DNA of 57,554 nt from JANQIV01 sp050117315 (lineage in GTDB: Bacteria; Bacteroidota; Ignavibacteria; Ignavibacteriales; Melioribacteraceae), in the NCBI GenBank assembly GCA_050117315.1, contig JASFMY010000029.1, forward strand, positions 1 to 57,554, in the 5' to 3' direction. The position numbers were made by a program, and so were the translations under genes. This document shows positions 24,156 to 33,069 of this stretch, in pieces; position 1 is the first letter of the stretch; each line of letters starts with the position of its first letter. The notes beneath the pieces were generated by a model. It was not told where the DNA came from. It saw nothing but the letters and a program-made list of their open reading frames with translations, and did no database searches.

Positions 24156-24758
24156 ATGAGAGAGATAACTAAACTAAAGTTCAAAGAATTAACAAAATCA
24201 ACATGGAATGATTTCGAAAAACTCTTCGGCGAGCGCGGAGCCTGCGGCGGATGCTGGTGTATGTACTGGCGGCTGCGTAAGAAAGACTTTGAAGCACAAA
24301 AAGGAGAGAGCAATAAAGTAGTAATGAAAGACCTTGTTGAGCAAAAAGAAATGATCGGTTTGATTGCTTACTTAAACAAAGAACCAATAGGCTGGTGTTC
24401 TGTTGCGCCAAGAGAAAACTTTATACGTCTGGCCAATTCAAGGGTCTTAAAACCGGTTGACGATAAACCTGTCTGGTCAATTGTCTGTTTCTTTATTGAC
24501 AAGGAATATCGTAAGCAGGGTTACTCGGTTGAGTTGCTCAAAGGAGTAATAGAATTTTGCCAAAAGTTGAGTGAAGCGCAATCCCGTTCAGCGGGAAAAG
24601 AAGCCGTAATTCTAGAAGGTTATCCCACCGAACCTTACAACGAAAATATCCCTCCGGCATTTGCATGGACGGGTTTACCCTCTGCATTTATAAAAGCCGG
24701 GTTTAAAGAAATTGCCCGTCGCTCAAAAGCAAGACCTATAATGCGTTACTACCTATAG
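24156..24758 (+). CDS. GNAT-family N-acetyltransferase
   Basis: The 200-residue protein belongs to the GNAT subgroup that starts with WNDFEKLFGERGACGGCWCMYWRL. The acetyl-CoA loop lies in VCFFIDKEYRKQGYSVELLKGVIEF (R/Q-x-x-G-x pattern). Further conserved pieces are GWCSVAPRENFIRLANSR and the tail EGYPTEPYNENIPPAFAWTGLPSAFIKAGFKEIARRS. Substrate is unknown. A short segment, SEAQSRSAGK, appears inserted before the strand leading to EGYP; its DNA contains a 5-bp hairpin (TCCCG/CGGGA, 24582-24596). The gene ends directly at the start of a decayed HPr-kinase-like fragment. Confidence 0.88.
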   Translation: MREITKLKFKELTKSTWNDFEKLFGERGACGGCWCMYWRLRKKDFEAQKGESNKVVMKDLVEQKEMIGLIAYLNKEPIGWCSVAPRENFIRLANSRVLKPVDDKPVWSIVCFFIDKEYRKQGYSVELLKGVIEFCQKLSEAQSRSAGKEAVILEGYPTEPYNENIPPAFAWTGLPSAFIKAGFKEIARRSKARPIMRYYL

Positions 24759-25047
24759 GCAATTAACAGAATATAAAAAGGGTTACGGTATTATAAGCGA
24801 CGACGTAACCGTACTAAAAACTATAGACGGTATTCCGTGTGCGTTGCCCGGAATAATTTATCCAAAATTATGAGAAAAAACTCTTGAACATCTCGGCGAA
24901 GATAAAACCGAGTGGAAGAAAATTAGGCCGAAACTGAATAAATATAGATTAAAAAAAATTGAGAGTAGGTTAAATGAGTATAATGAAGTAAAAAAAATGT
25001 TTATTATAAGCCTAAATAATGACATTTCGAACCCGTTTTTTGGGTGA
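24757..25047 (+). pseudogene. Remnant of an HPr-kinase-like (HprK C-terminal) gene
   Basis: In one frame the DNA reads KKGYGIISDDVTVL, then DGIPCALPG, a stop (TGA where TGG would give the usual KLW), then EKTLEHLGEDKTEWKKIRP and further. ISDDV followed by a glycine/proline-rich PG...KLW block is the C-terminal signature of HPr-kinase-related proteins. The N-terminal part with the Walker A loop is missing, and GNAT coding sequence abuts directly, so a deletion joined the two. The remnant runs into the interspersed repeat at about 25021. No function is expected. Confidence 0.55.
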
Positions 25048-25113
25048 GCCTGTCCTCCGTCTTTTTGGCGGGAAATCTTTCGATTAGAGTACGATTTCAA
25101 AGATTTCTCTCCC
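25021..25113. repeat. Interspersed intergenic repeat with inverted core
   Basis: It begins GACATTTCGAACCCG. A small ACCC/GGGT hairpin (25031-25045) is followed by inverted arms GAAATCTTT (25072-25080) and AAAGATTTC (25099-25107), then TCTCCC. The words GACATTTCGAA and AAAGATTTCTC are typical of palindromic intergenic repeats scattered through many Bacteroidota-related genomes. Only one copy is in this window, so repeat status rests on recognition and symmetry. Confidence 0.5.
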
Positions 25114-25438
25114 GATAAAAAACACCGGGATCGAAAATTGTAAAACGTTTAGATTTCTAATTTTTCAGAAACTCTAATATTATAATTATTCCTACCCCGT
25201 TACAGGTAAAGGAGTTAATAATTTGTGAAGAATTACCATTTTCTGATGCTTTGCATTAGAGTGTCTTACTATCTTACAATGAGTTAATAATATTCTAAAT
25301 TTCTAATGCATCATTCGGGTTTTATATCAAAAAAATAAAAACAATTACAACACCCTTATGTCATACTTTCATTAAAACCGACAATGTAATCACATTAGGC
25401 CGGAGAAAGCCGGTATTAGATTAATATATTCCCACAAG

Positions 25439-25600
25439 GCGTTCACAAGAGCACGGAAGACGCCGGCAAGAACACGCAGGGCGTCGACAAGAGCACGGAA
25501 GACGCCGAAGAATACGCAGGGCGTCGACAAGAGTACGGAAGACGCCGACAAGAATACGCAGGGCGTCGACAAGAGCACGTAAAGTGCCGACAAGACAAGG
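25439..25600. repeat. GC-rich minisatellite, ~42-bp unit built of two ~21-bp halves
   Basis: Head-to-tail units start at 25439 (42 bp), 25481 (40 bp, two bases missing), 25521 (42 bp) and 25563 (partial and diverging). The unit is GCGTCGACAAGAGCACGGAA followed by GACGCCGACAAGAATACGCAGG-like sequence, so each unit is itself an imperfect duplication. GC content of the unit is about 60 percent against a strongly AT-rich setting. There are no spacers, so it is not CRISPR. Open frames cross it because 42 is a multiple of three, but no ribosome site or family supports coding. Confidence 0.85.
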
Positions 25601-26093
25601 TATTGTCCTGAATTTGCTTCGGAGTGTTTTTATTAAAAAATGGTGCTGTCCTGATTTTAATTATTTCGGAAAATGTATAGAAAAATGATATGGTTTTGGG
25701 TTGCTCTTTATAAAACAGCCCTCGTGTCTCCCCCATGCTTTTTATTTTGAACAAAAGGTTAATTACTCCTCTCATATTTGATTTTTCAATAAGTTTTCCC
25801 AAGTTGACAGTTTAGTTTCGCAATTATTTCAAAGTTACCTATGCGTCGTGGCGTAACGGTTTACAAAAGCAAGCAGTCAACTTGAGTAAGTTTAACATCA
25901 TAATATTTCAGCATGCATACGGATAAAAGTAAAAAAAAACTCCGCAATTGCTCAACCACCGACTGGTGACATGTTGTTAATCATCCGAATATGTGTTTTA
26001 ATTATTGAAAATTATTCCTTATGTTATGAATTATAAGTAATAATTATTGTTTAAATATCAGAATACATAATTCATCAATCTGTCGGCAATGTT
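25601..26093. other. Gene-free stretch upstream of sensor kinase
   Basis: No supported gene is present. A 15-base direct repeat, TGTTATGAATTATAA, occurs at 26022-26036 and again at 26090-26104 across the kinase start codon. An inverted partial copy (ATAATTCAT, 26067-26075) lies between. These may be a binding site for a regulator of the kinase gene. Confidence 0.35.
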
Positions 26094-29000
26094 ATGAATT
26101 ATAAAATTATTAAACCCCAAGAGTTTTTGGGAATAATAATATTTTTTTTAATTCTGGTAGGGGCATCCTTAATTACAATAAACAAGATAGAAAAGAATAT
26201 CAAGGATGATGTTGAAAGCTCTCTCAAAACAGTATTAAACACAACCCGTATTGCTTTTCATCAATGGAAAGCTAGGAAAGAATCTGAGATATCAATTTTT
26301 TCAAGATATAACCGTTTAGTTGATATTACAAAAAGATTGTTGAAAATAGACCGTAATCCTGAAGTACTTATTAATTCAAAGGAACAGGAAGAAATTAGAG
26401 GTCTTTTTGCACCGTTTTTGAAAAGGTTTCATTATGCCGGGATATTTATTATCTCAAAAGATTCTATTAGCCTTGCTTCTATGAGGGATGCTAATGTCGG
26501 AACTAAGAACTTTATATATGATAAACGTCCTAAAGTTATGGAAGATGTGTGGAATGGTAAAATAAGATATGTCCCGCCTATAGCTTCGGATGTTCCGTTA
26601 AAAAGTGAAAGCGGTGAAATGATTCACGGCTATCCTACAATGTTTTTTGCAGCTCCGATTTTTAATGAAATTAATGAAGTAATTGCAGTATTTACTCTCC
26701 GTGTAGATGTTGTCCTTGATTTTGCAGGCATAGCCGAATTAGGAAGAATAGGCAAAAGTGGTGAAACATATGCAGTTGATGAAGATGGATGGCTGATAAC
26801 AAAAAGCAGGTTCTCTGATCAATTAGAAAAAACAGGAAGAATTAAAAAAGAATTATTGGAAATAGGATCAATTAAAATTACAGATCCAGGTGGAAATACC
26901 CTCAATGGCTTCAGACCCGATATTCCGTTTGACCAATTGCCGTTAACGTTAATGGCAGCGGATGTCATTTCGGGAAATAGCAATTCAAATATGGATGGTT
27001 ATAATGATTATCGTGGCGTAAAAGTTTTTGGTACGTGGTACTGGGATAACGAATTGGGAATCGGTGTTACTACTGAAATTGACGTAGCGGAGGCAATGAG
27101 TACTTTCCTAGTGATAAAATATGCTATTCTAGTTTTAATTTCAGTGTTAATTATCATTACAATTATTTTGCTCAGCGGAATAAATCGAATAAGAAAAAAA
27201 TCAATAAATCAACTTAAAGAAGCTCATGATAAACTCGAGGAAAAAGTTATTGAAAGAACAGCGGAATTGAAAAAAGAACAATACCTCATGGATTTATTGA
27301 TGAGTACTATACCCGATAACATTTATTTCAAAGATATAAATTCCAGGTTTCTCAAGGTAAATAAAGCAACATACGAAAAGTTCGGATTCAATAGCGAGGA
27401 GCAACTGATCGGTAAATCCGATAGTGATCTATTTGGTGATGAACATTCGGAAGCAGCACTAAATGATGAGAAAAAAATTATTGAAACGGGGATTTCAATC
27501 CTAAACAAGATTGAGAAGGAAGACTGGAAAAATGGAAATCTGACCTGGGTAGTTACATCCAAATTGCCTTTAAAAGACGAAGATAATAACATAGTAGGCA
27601 CATTTGGAATTACCCGTGATATTTCGGAAATAAAGAAGGCAGAAGAAGAGTCAAAAGCAAACCAACAGAAACTGGAATTGGTTCTTGAAGCATCTAAAAT
27701 TGCAACTTGGACGTGGGATATAAAAAATAATTTAGTATCGGGTGATGAAAGACTGTTTGAGCTTTTTGAAATTCCTTTTGAAAAGAAAGTTGCTTTAACT
27801 AAATTTTTAAGAAAAGTCCACCCTAACGATTTTAAGTCTGCAAGGAAGATATTTAAAGAAGCTGTTGAAAAGAATAAGTATTATAATTTTGATTTCAGGA
27901 TAAAGAGAAACAATGGTGAAATTGTTTATTTAAATACTCTTGGAATAGTTAGTGCCTTTGAAAATGAAGAACCTGTTCAACTTAAAGGCGTATATATTGA
28001 CATTACTCGGAGAAAGGTTGCCGAGGAAGAAATTATTAAAGCAAAAGCAGAAGCAGAAAAAGCCAATAAAGCTAAGAGTGATTTTTTAGCGAGGATGAGT
28101 CATGAATTGAGAACTCCTTTGAATGCTATTTTAGGTTATACACAAATTCTTGAAAGAAATGGAGGTTTATCAACAAAGCAGCAAAAGGGGCTAACCACAA
28201 TAAAAAACAGCGGTGAACATCTTCTTGAGTTGATCAACGATATTCTTGATCTTTCTAAAATAGAAGCAGGTAAATTTGAATTATCCTCTGTACTATTCGA
28301 TATAGAATCGTTGCTGAAAAATTTAGTCGAGATTATTAAAGTTAAGGCCGAGCAAAAAGACCTCAAATTCATTTATAATAAAAACTGTACTTTCCCAAAA
28401 TCCGTTATTGGGGATGCGAAAGCAATAAAGCAAGTATTGATCAACATTCTTGGTAATGCTATTAAATTCACCGAGGAAGGAACAGTTTCTCTAACAATCG
28501 AAAAAAAATTGACAACCTATTATTTCCATATAAAAGATACAGGAATTGGAATTCCGCAGGACAAAATTCAAACAATATTCGAGCCGTTTAAACAAACCGG
28601 GCATTCCGGTAAAAAAGAGGAAGGAACAGGTCTCGGACTATCAATTACAAAAAAAATAATTGATTTAATGGGCGGCGAGTTGAAAGTAAAAAGTATTTTA
28701 GGAAAAGGGACAACTTTTACTGTAGTTCTTACATTAAAAGAATCTGAAAATATAATTGCTTCTAAAACTGAAGAAATGAAACAAATTATAGGTTATAGGG
28801 GTGAACGTAAAACAATACTCATTGCAGATGACAACCAAAACAATTCGGATATTCTGGAAGGAATGTTATCTCCAATTGGATTTTCTTTAATTATTGTTGA
28901 TGACGGGGAGAAGGCTGTTTCCAAAACGTTGGAAAACAAACCTGATTTAGTTTTAATGGATATGATAATGCCTAATATGGACGGTTTCGAAGCAATACAA

Positions 29001-29441
29001 AAGATTAGAGCTAATGATGAATTTATGGATTTGCCTATTATTGCATTATCTGCCAGTGTTTTAAAACATGAACAGGAATCTACTTTAACCGTTGGCTCAA
29101 ACGATTTTCTTGCCAAACCATTTAAAATAGAGTCTTTATTGGATAAAATTCAATTCTACTTAAATTTGGAGTGGATCTATAAAAAAATGTTAAATGAGAA
29201 AAAGGAATTCCTGAAAAATAATGTTGTGAACAATGTTGATGAAGATGAGTTGCCTGACAAACAGTTTTTGGAAACAATAAAAAACTTGACTTTGGAAGGT
29301 GACTTTGGCGGTATTATTACTAAACTGGATGAACTAAAGGAGAGGGGGAATCAATATAATAGGTTTATTGACAGAATAAAAAAATTTGCGGATGATTTTG
29401 ACGAAGACGGTATAATTGAGTTTATTGATGGTATTGAGTAA
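26094..29441 (+). CDS. Membrane hybrid histidine kinase (Cache-PAS-PAS-HK-REC)
   Basis: This 1115-residue protein has membrane helices at ~12-30 and ~341-362 enclosing a periplasmic double-Cache-like sensor (~35-330; KSGETYAVDEDGWLITKSRF is typical). A coiled coil follows, then two PAS domains (~397-515, 525-640). The HisKA domain has SHELRTPLNAILGY (H670) and the HATPase is intact (NAIKFTEEG, DTGIGIPQDKI, GTGLGLSITKKI). A receiver (D956 in LVLMDMIMPNMDG, AKPF) is followed by an acidic helical tail without an Hpt histidine. It should sense a small extracellular ligand and pass phosphate within itself or to a separate regulator. A 79-base gap leads to the next kinase gene on the same strand, which probably cooperates. 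Repeats overlap the start region. Confidence 0.93.
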   Translation: MNYKIIKPQEFLGIIIFFLILVGASLITINKIEKNIKDDVESSLKTVLNTTRIAFHQWKARKESEISIFSRYNRLVDITKRLLKIDRNPEVLINSKEQEEIRGLFAPFLKRFHYAGIFIISKDSISLASMRDANVGTKNFIYDKRPKVMEDVWNGKIRYVPPIASDVPLKSESGEMIHGYPTMFFAAPIFNEINEVIAVFTLRVDVVLDFAGIAELGRIGKSGETYAVDEDGWLITKSRFSDQLEKTGRIKKELLEIGSIKITDPGGNTLNGFRPDIPFDQLPLTLMAADVISGNSNSNMDGYNDYRGVKVFGTWYWDNELGIGVTTEIDVAEAMSTFLVIKYAILVLISVLIIITIILLSGINRIRKKSINQLKEAHDKLEEKVIERTAELKKEQYLMDLLMSTIPDNIYFKDINSRFLKVNKATYEKFGFNSEEQLIGKSDSDLFGDEHSEAALNDEKKIIETGISILNKIEKEDWKNGNLTWVVTSKLPLKDEDNNIVGTFGITRDISEIKKAEEESKANQQKLELVLEASKIATWTWDIKNNLVSGDERLFELFEIPFEKKVALTKFLRKVHPNDFKSARKIFKEAVEKNKYYNFDFRIKRNNGEIVYLNTLGIVSAFENEEPVQLKGVYIDITRRKVAEEEIIKAKAEAEKANKAKSDFLARMSHELRTPLNAILGYTQILERNGGLSTKQQKGLTTIKNSGEHLLELINDILDLSKIEAGKFELSSVLFDIESLLKNLVEIIKVKAEQKDLKFIYNKNCTFPKSVIGDAKAIKQVLINILGNAIKFTEEGTVSLTIEKKLTTYYFHIKDTGIGIPQDKIQTIFEPFKQTGHSGKKEEGTGLGLSITKKIIDLMGGELKVKSILGKGTTFTVVLTLKESENIIASKTEEMKQIIGYRGERKTILIADDNQNNSDILEGMLSPIGFSLIIVDDGEKAVSKTLENKPDLVLMDMIMPNMDGFEAIQKIRANDEFMDLPIIALSASVLKHEQESTLTVGSNDFLAKPFKIESLLDKIQFYLNLEWIYKKMLNEKKEFLKNNVVNNVDEDELPDKQFLETIKNLTLEGDFGGIITKLDELKERGNQYNRFIDRIKKFADDFDEDGIIEFIDGIE

Positions 29442-29520
29442 TTAAGCGATCTAAATTTTTTTTTAGATTTTCATCTGAAAAAGTAAATAAGAAAAATAAA
29501 ACAAATTAAATAGCATAGTA

Positions 29521-30627
29521 ATGGAAAAGAATAATATACAAACAGAGTTTGTAAAAATATTAATAGTAGATGATATACCCGAAAATATTCACGTTGCTAA
29601 AGAAATATTGGAAGGTGAAAATTATAAAGTCATTGTTGCAACAAGCGGGGAAAAGGCAATTGCAAGAACTGAAAAGACAAATCCGGACCTGATATTATTA
29701 GATATTAATATGCCCGGAATGGATGGATTTGAGGTCTGCCAAATCTTAAAAGCACAGGAACATACAAAGAATATTCCCATAATATTTTTATCCGCATTAG
29801 CGGATACCCAAAATATTGTAAAAGGTTTTGAACTTGGTGCAGTTGATTATATAACTAAACCCTTTAAAGCAGAAGAAGTGCTTGTAAGAGTTAAAACCCA
29901 GGTTGAAATGATGAGACTGAATTATAGATTAAAAAAAGAGGTTACAAACAAAAACAAGTTTTGCGCAATTATGGCTCATGATTTGAAAAATCCCTTTATC
30001 GCCTTGACGGGATTATCCGATATAATAATGCATGATTACGAAACTATGCCCAAAGAGGAGATAGTTGAACTGGTTGGTGAAATTCATAAGGCTTCAAGCA
30101 ATACACAAAAATTATTGGAAAACCTTCTGGAATGGTCAAGAGCTCAAGTTGGTTCAATCAAAGTTTCACCTGAAAATTTTCTGTTAAGAGAATTAGTAGA
30201 CCAAGTATTGGAGCTTTTGAAACCAAGTACTTTGTTAAAGAAGGTTGAATTACTATCCGATGTAAATCCGTCCGTTAGGGTTTATGCAGATAAAGATATG
30301 ATTGAAACCGTTGTGAGAAATCTACTAACAAATGCCATAAAATTTACTCCGGAACATGGTGTAGTGAAAATATCCGCAGTACAAAAAGAAGATAAAGTTT
30401 CAATAATTATTGAGGATTCGGGTATCGGTATGGAAGAAGAGCTTAAGAAGAAGCTTTTCGATATAACGGAGAATGTCAAAAGAGATGGAACACTGGGTGA
30501 ATCGGGTACCGGCTTCGGACTTATCATTGTAAAAGAATTCATATGTGAAAATTGGGGCGATATACAAGTTGAAAGTGAAGTTGGTAAAGGAAGCAAATTT
30601 ATTTTTACTCTTCCGAATCCGAAGTAA
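29521..30627 (+). CDS. Response receiver fused to histidine kinase (REC-HK)
   Basis: The 368-residue soluble protein has an N-terminal receiver (~8-122; VDDIPEN, D61 in LILLDINMPGMDG, T/S in IFLSAL, K in ITKPF). A HisKA with MAHDLKNPFIALTG (H153) and an intact HATPase follow (NLLTNAIKFTPEHG, DSGIGMEEE, GTGFGLIIVKEF). This receiver-first layout lets an upstream kinase control the output kinase. The gene follows the Cache hybrid kinase by 79 bases, and I infer a phosphorelay between them. It has no DNA-binding output. It converges on rmuC with an 82-base gap. Confidence 0.93.
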   Translation: MEKNNIQTEFVKILIVDDIPENIHVAKEILEGENYKVIVATSGEKAIARTEKTNPDLILLDINMPGMDGFEVCQILKAQEHTKNIPIIFLSALADTQNIVKGFELGAVDYITKPFKAEEVLVRVKTQVEMMRLNYRLKKEVTNKNKFCAIMAHDLKNPFIALTGLSDIIMHDYETMPKEEIVELVGEIHKASSNTQKLLENLLEWSRAQVGSIKVSPENFLLRELVDQVLELLKPSTLLKKVELLSDVNPSVRVYADKDMIETVVRNLLTNAIKFTPEHGVVKISAVQKEDKVSIIIEDSGIGMEEELKKKLFDITENVKRDGTLGESGTGFGLIIVKEFICENWGDIQVESEVGKGSKFIFTLPNPK

Positions 30628-30709
30628 AACCGTCCGGATTATTGAGGTTAATTTGAGATCGTAAAAACGTGACTATAAACGACCCAATGACAACACGTAA
30701 CAATTCTTT

Positions 30710-32044
30710 TTATTCTTCCGATTTTTCAAGCAAATTTTGAGGTAATGACTTTGTAGCTTTTGCGCCGAGTTCCTTAATTTTTTCAGCACGACGTACTAAG
30801 TTGCCGCTGCCGTCGTAAAGTTTTTTCATTGCATTTGAATAAGAGTCTTTAGTGGAGTCAATTTTTTTCCCAATATCGATTAAGTCATCAACAAAACCTA
30901 CAAACTTATCGTAGAGCGCCCCGCTTTGTTTTGCTATTTCAAGGGCGTATTTATTTTGTCTTTCCTGCTGCCAGATGTTGTTGATTGTTCTTAGAGTAGC
31001 CAATAGAGTTGTAGGACTTACAATAACAATATTTTTTTCGAAAGCTTCGTTAAAAATTGAAGGTTCGTTCTGCACCGCCAATCCGAACGCAGGTTCAATC
31101 GGCACAAACATTAAAACAAAATCCAAAGATTTTAATTCGTATAAGTTCTGGTAATTTTTTCCACTCAACATTTTTACGTGAGTTCTTATCGAGCTAATGT
31201 GTTCCTTTAAAGCGTTTGCTTTTTCATTTTCCCTATCAGAAGAAGTAAAACGTTCATATGCAGTAAGCGATACTTTAGAATCTATAATTATATTTTTGTT
31301 TTCGGGCAGCCTTATAATAACGTCGGGCCTTTGTCTTTTACCGTCTTCCGACGTAAAGCTTGTCTGGATTTCGTATTGTTCGCCTTTAGCTAAACCGGAC
31401 TTTTCAAGAATACTTTCCAGAATAAATTCACCCCAAGCACCTTGAGTTTTAGTATCACCTTTAAGTGCCTTTGTTAAGTTTTCTGCATCCTGACTCATTT
31501 GTTTATTGAGTTCACTCAAGTTTCTTATTTGTTCTTTTAGTGCAGTCCTCTCTTTAGTATCTTCCTGGTAAATGTCATTAATTCTTTTCTGGAAATCGCC
31601 GATCTTTTCGCCCAAAGGATTCAACAAATTTTGAACAAGTTCTTTATTCTGTTCGGTGAACTTTTGTCCTTTTGCTTCAAAAATTCTATTTGCGAGATTT
31701 TCAAATTCTTTAGCAAATCTTTCATTCAGCTTTTCAAGCTCGGCTTTTTGTTCTTCCAATCTTTTTTCAAGATTTTCATTATTTGCTTTTAACCTTGAAT
31801 AGCCTGCAGTTAGCTGTGTATTCTTCTCGCGTGTTTCATTTAATGCGGTTTCAATTTTTTCTTTGTCTTTATTTATCAGATGAATTTTTTCATCGGCAAT
31901 TGATGTACTCTTATCTGCCTCATTTAGCTTTAACTCAAATTCTTTTATTTCTTTTTCATGCTTACGTTTTGATGTATATTTTAAAACTAAATAACCGAGT
32001 ACAAAACCAATAACGATTCCCAAAGTAAACCCAAGCAAATCCAT
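30710..32044 (-). CDS. rmuC: DNA recombination protein RmuC
   Basis: The 444-residue protein has an N-terminal membrane anchor (~4-22, LLGFTLGIVIGFVLGYLVL), a long coiled coil (~25-190) and the RmuC nuclease-like core (~200-400). The core includes KGDTKTQGAWGEFILESILEKSGL, RPDVIIRLPENKNIIIDSKVSLTAYERF, VPIEPAF and the VSPTTLLATLRTINNIWQQERQNKYA block. RmuC limits recombination at short inverted repeats and is thought to process DNA. A GGAAGGA site precedes the ATG. The next minus-strand gene upstream (alanyl-tRNA editing) lies 74 bases away and may be co-transcribed. Confidence 0.95.
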   Translation of the reverse strand: MDLLGFTLGIVIGFVLGYLVLKYTSKRKHEKEIKEFELKLNEADKSTSIADEKIHLINKDKEKIETALNETREKNTQLTAGYSRLKANNENLEKRLEEQKAELEKLNERFAKEFENLANRIFEAKGQKFTEQNKELVQNLLNPLGEKIGDFQKRINDIYQEDTKERTALKEQIRNLSELNKQMSQDAENLTKALKGDTKTQGAWGEFILESILEKSGLAKGEQYEIQTSFTSEDGKRQRPDVIIRLPENKNIIIDSKVSLTAYERFTSSDRENEKANALKEHISSIRTHVKMLSGKNYQNLYELKSLDFVLMFVPIEPAFGLAVQNEPSIFNEAFEKNIVIVSPTTLLATLRTINNIWQQERQNKYALEIAKQSGALYDKFVGFVDDLIDIGKKIDSTKDSYSNAMKKLYDGSGNLVRRAEKIKELGAKATKSLPQNLLEKSEE

Positions 32045-32118
32045 ATTGTTCCTTCCTAAACTTTAGTGTATGTAAAATTATATTTATATGATGCTATTCG
32101 AAACTAAACATTGAAACA

Positions 32119-32562
32119 CTAATTTGAGTTGAGCAATTTAAACCTGATTCTCAAAATATCATTTTCAAAACTTGTTGAAATGATTTTAAATTCACCAAGT
32201 TCGCCCGTGGAATTAACATGCTTACCTATACAAGGGCATAAGTCGTAATCTCCGATTTTTACAATTCTTACAGTGTCGCCGAATTTATCCGGCAGTTTTG
32301 AGAAATCGAACCGGTTTTTTACTTCATCAAAAGAATAAAATTCTTCAGTCACAGGTAAATCCGAATTTATCTTCTCGTTTACAATTGATTGTATTTGCGT
32401 TATTTCTTTTTCCGTTAAATTTCTGTCAAAACGATAATCACATTTGGATTTTTTCTTTTCAATGTGAGCACTGAACGATCTGCCTTTATCAAACATTCTC
32501 ACCATTGTCTGGTTAAGTAGATGTTCTGCAGTATGCATATTTGGTGGATATTCTTTTGCCAT
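32119..32562 (-). CDS. Stand-alone alanyl-tRNA editing protein (AlaX-like)
   Basis: The 147-residue protein equals the second additional (editing) domain of alanyl/threonyl-tRNA synthetases. Zinc ligands are seen in HTAEHLL (H10, H14) and CIGKH (C111, H115). The rest follows the fold (SFSAHIEKK, YDLCPCIGKHVNSTGELGEF). Such proteins hydrolyse Ser- or Gly-mischarged tRNA-Ala in trans. The length is that of the short AlaX-S class, which lacks the N-terminal tRNA-recognition part. No clear ribosome site precedes the ATG. It is the first gene of the minus-strand pair with rmuC. Confidence 0.88.
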   Translation of the reverse strand: MAKEYPPNMHTAEHLLNQTMVRMFDKGRSFSAHIEKKKSKCDYRFDRNLTEKEITQIQSIVNEKINSDLPVTEEFYSFDEVKNRFDFSKLPDKFGDTVRIVKIGDYDLCPCIGKHVNSTGELGEFKIISTSFENDILRIRFKLLNSN

Positions 32563-33069
32563 ATTTATTTTTTTTTGATTATTAAAACTAACCGCAAAAT
32601 AAAAACGAGCCGATTATGAGACAACCATTTTTTTAACAAATTATTTATTCTTTGTTATAACTCATTTATCAATCCATACTACTTTGTCGGCTCAAATGGA
32701 AAGCCGGCTTTTTTTTTAGATGCTGGAGTGAGGCATCCGCTTCAATTGTAGTAATCTGAGTCAAGCGTTGTTTTCTATGGTTGAAGTTTCTTTGGAGATC
32801 ACAAGTCTAAAATGACTGCCAAATTGGACAACTAAAAGCATGAATTTTAACCGGAATTTTTTGTTGTAATTACAGATTCAAAAAAGGTACGGGACTTGTC
32901 GAATCCTTTTACAGGATAAAATGTTTTATAATTCTTGAATAAAAATAACAATAAAGTTATTGTGATTTCTATCGTAAGGTTTTATTTTGCAACTTTGTTT
33001 TTGGATTTAATGAAATATTATTCTTTTATGGCATAAAATTTTATGTTTTAACTCATATTAAGGGCTACA
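32563..33069. other. Divergent intergenic region before nqrA
   Basis: No protein gene is visible in these ~500 bases. It holds a plus-strand terminator-like hairpin (32686-32717) that ends no visible gene. Just after it is a small GATGC/GCATC hairpin, then AT-rich DNA that must contain the nqr promoter. I cannot fix -35/-10 boxes with confidence. Confidence 0.4.
32686..32717 (+). terminator. Orphan intrinsic terminator
   Basis: GTCGGCT pairs with AGCCGGC (one G-U pair) across a 9-base loop and is followed by nine T. No plus-strand gene precedes it, as the genes to the left run the other way. It may end a small RNA or an antisense transcript. Confidence 0.7.

Noticed and set aside
25439..25600. 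Possible CRISPR array
   Set aside because: Units are contiguous and internally duplicated, with no unique spacers and no cas gene nearby.
25443..25802. Minus-strand open frame of ~119 codons across the minisatellite
   Set aside because: It is open only because the repeat period is a multiple of three; no ribosome site, family or conserved composition supports it, and the two-base gap in the second unit shifts the repeat.
30660..30700. Second four-helix-bundle repeat array
   Set aside because: Only one AATGAC and a short GACTATAAA match are present, with no gene; it was kept only as a possible relic within another finding.
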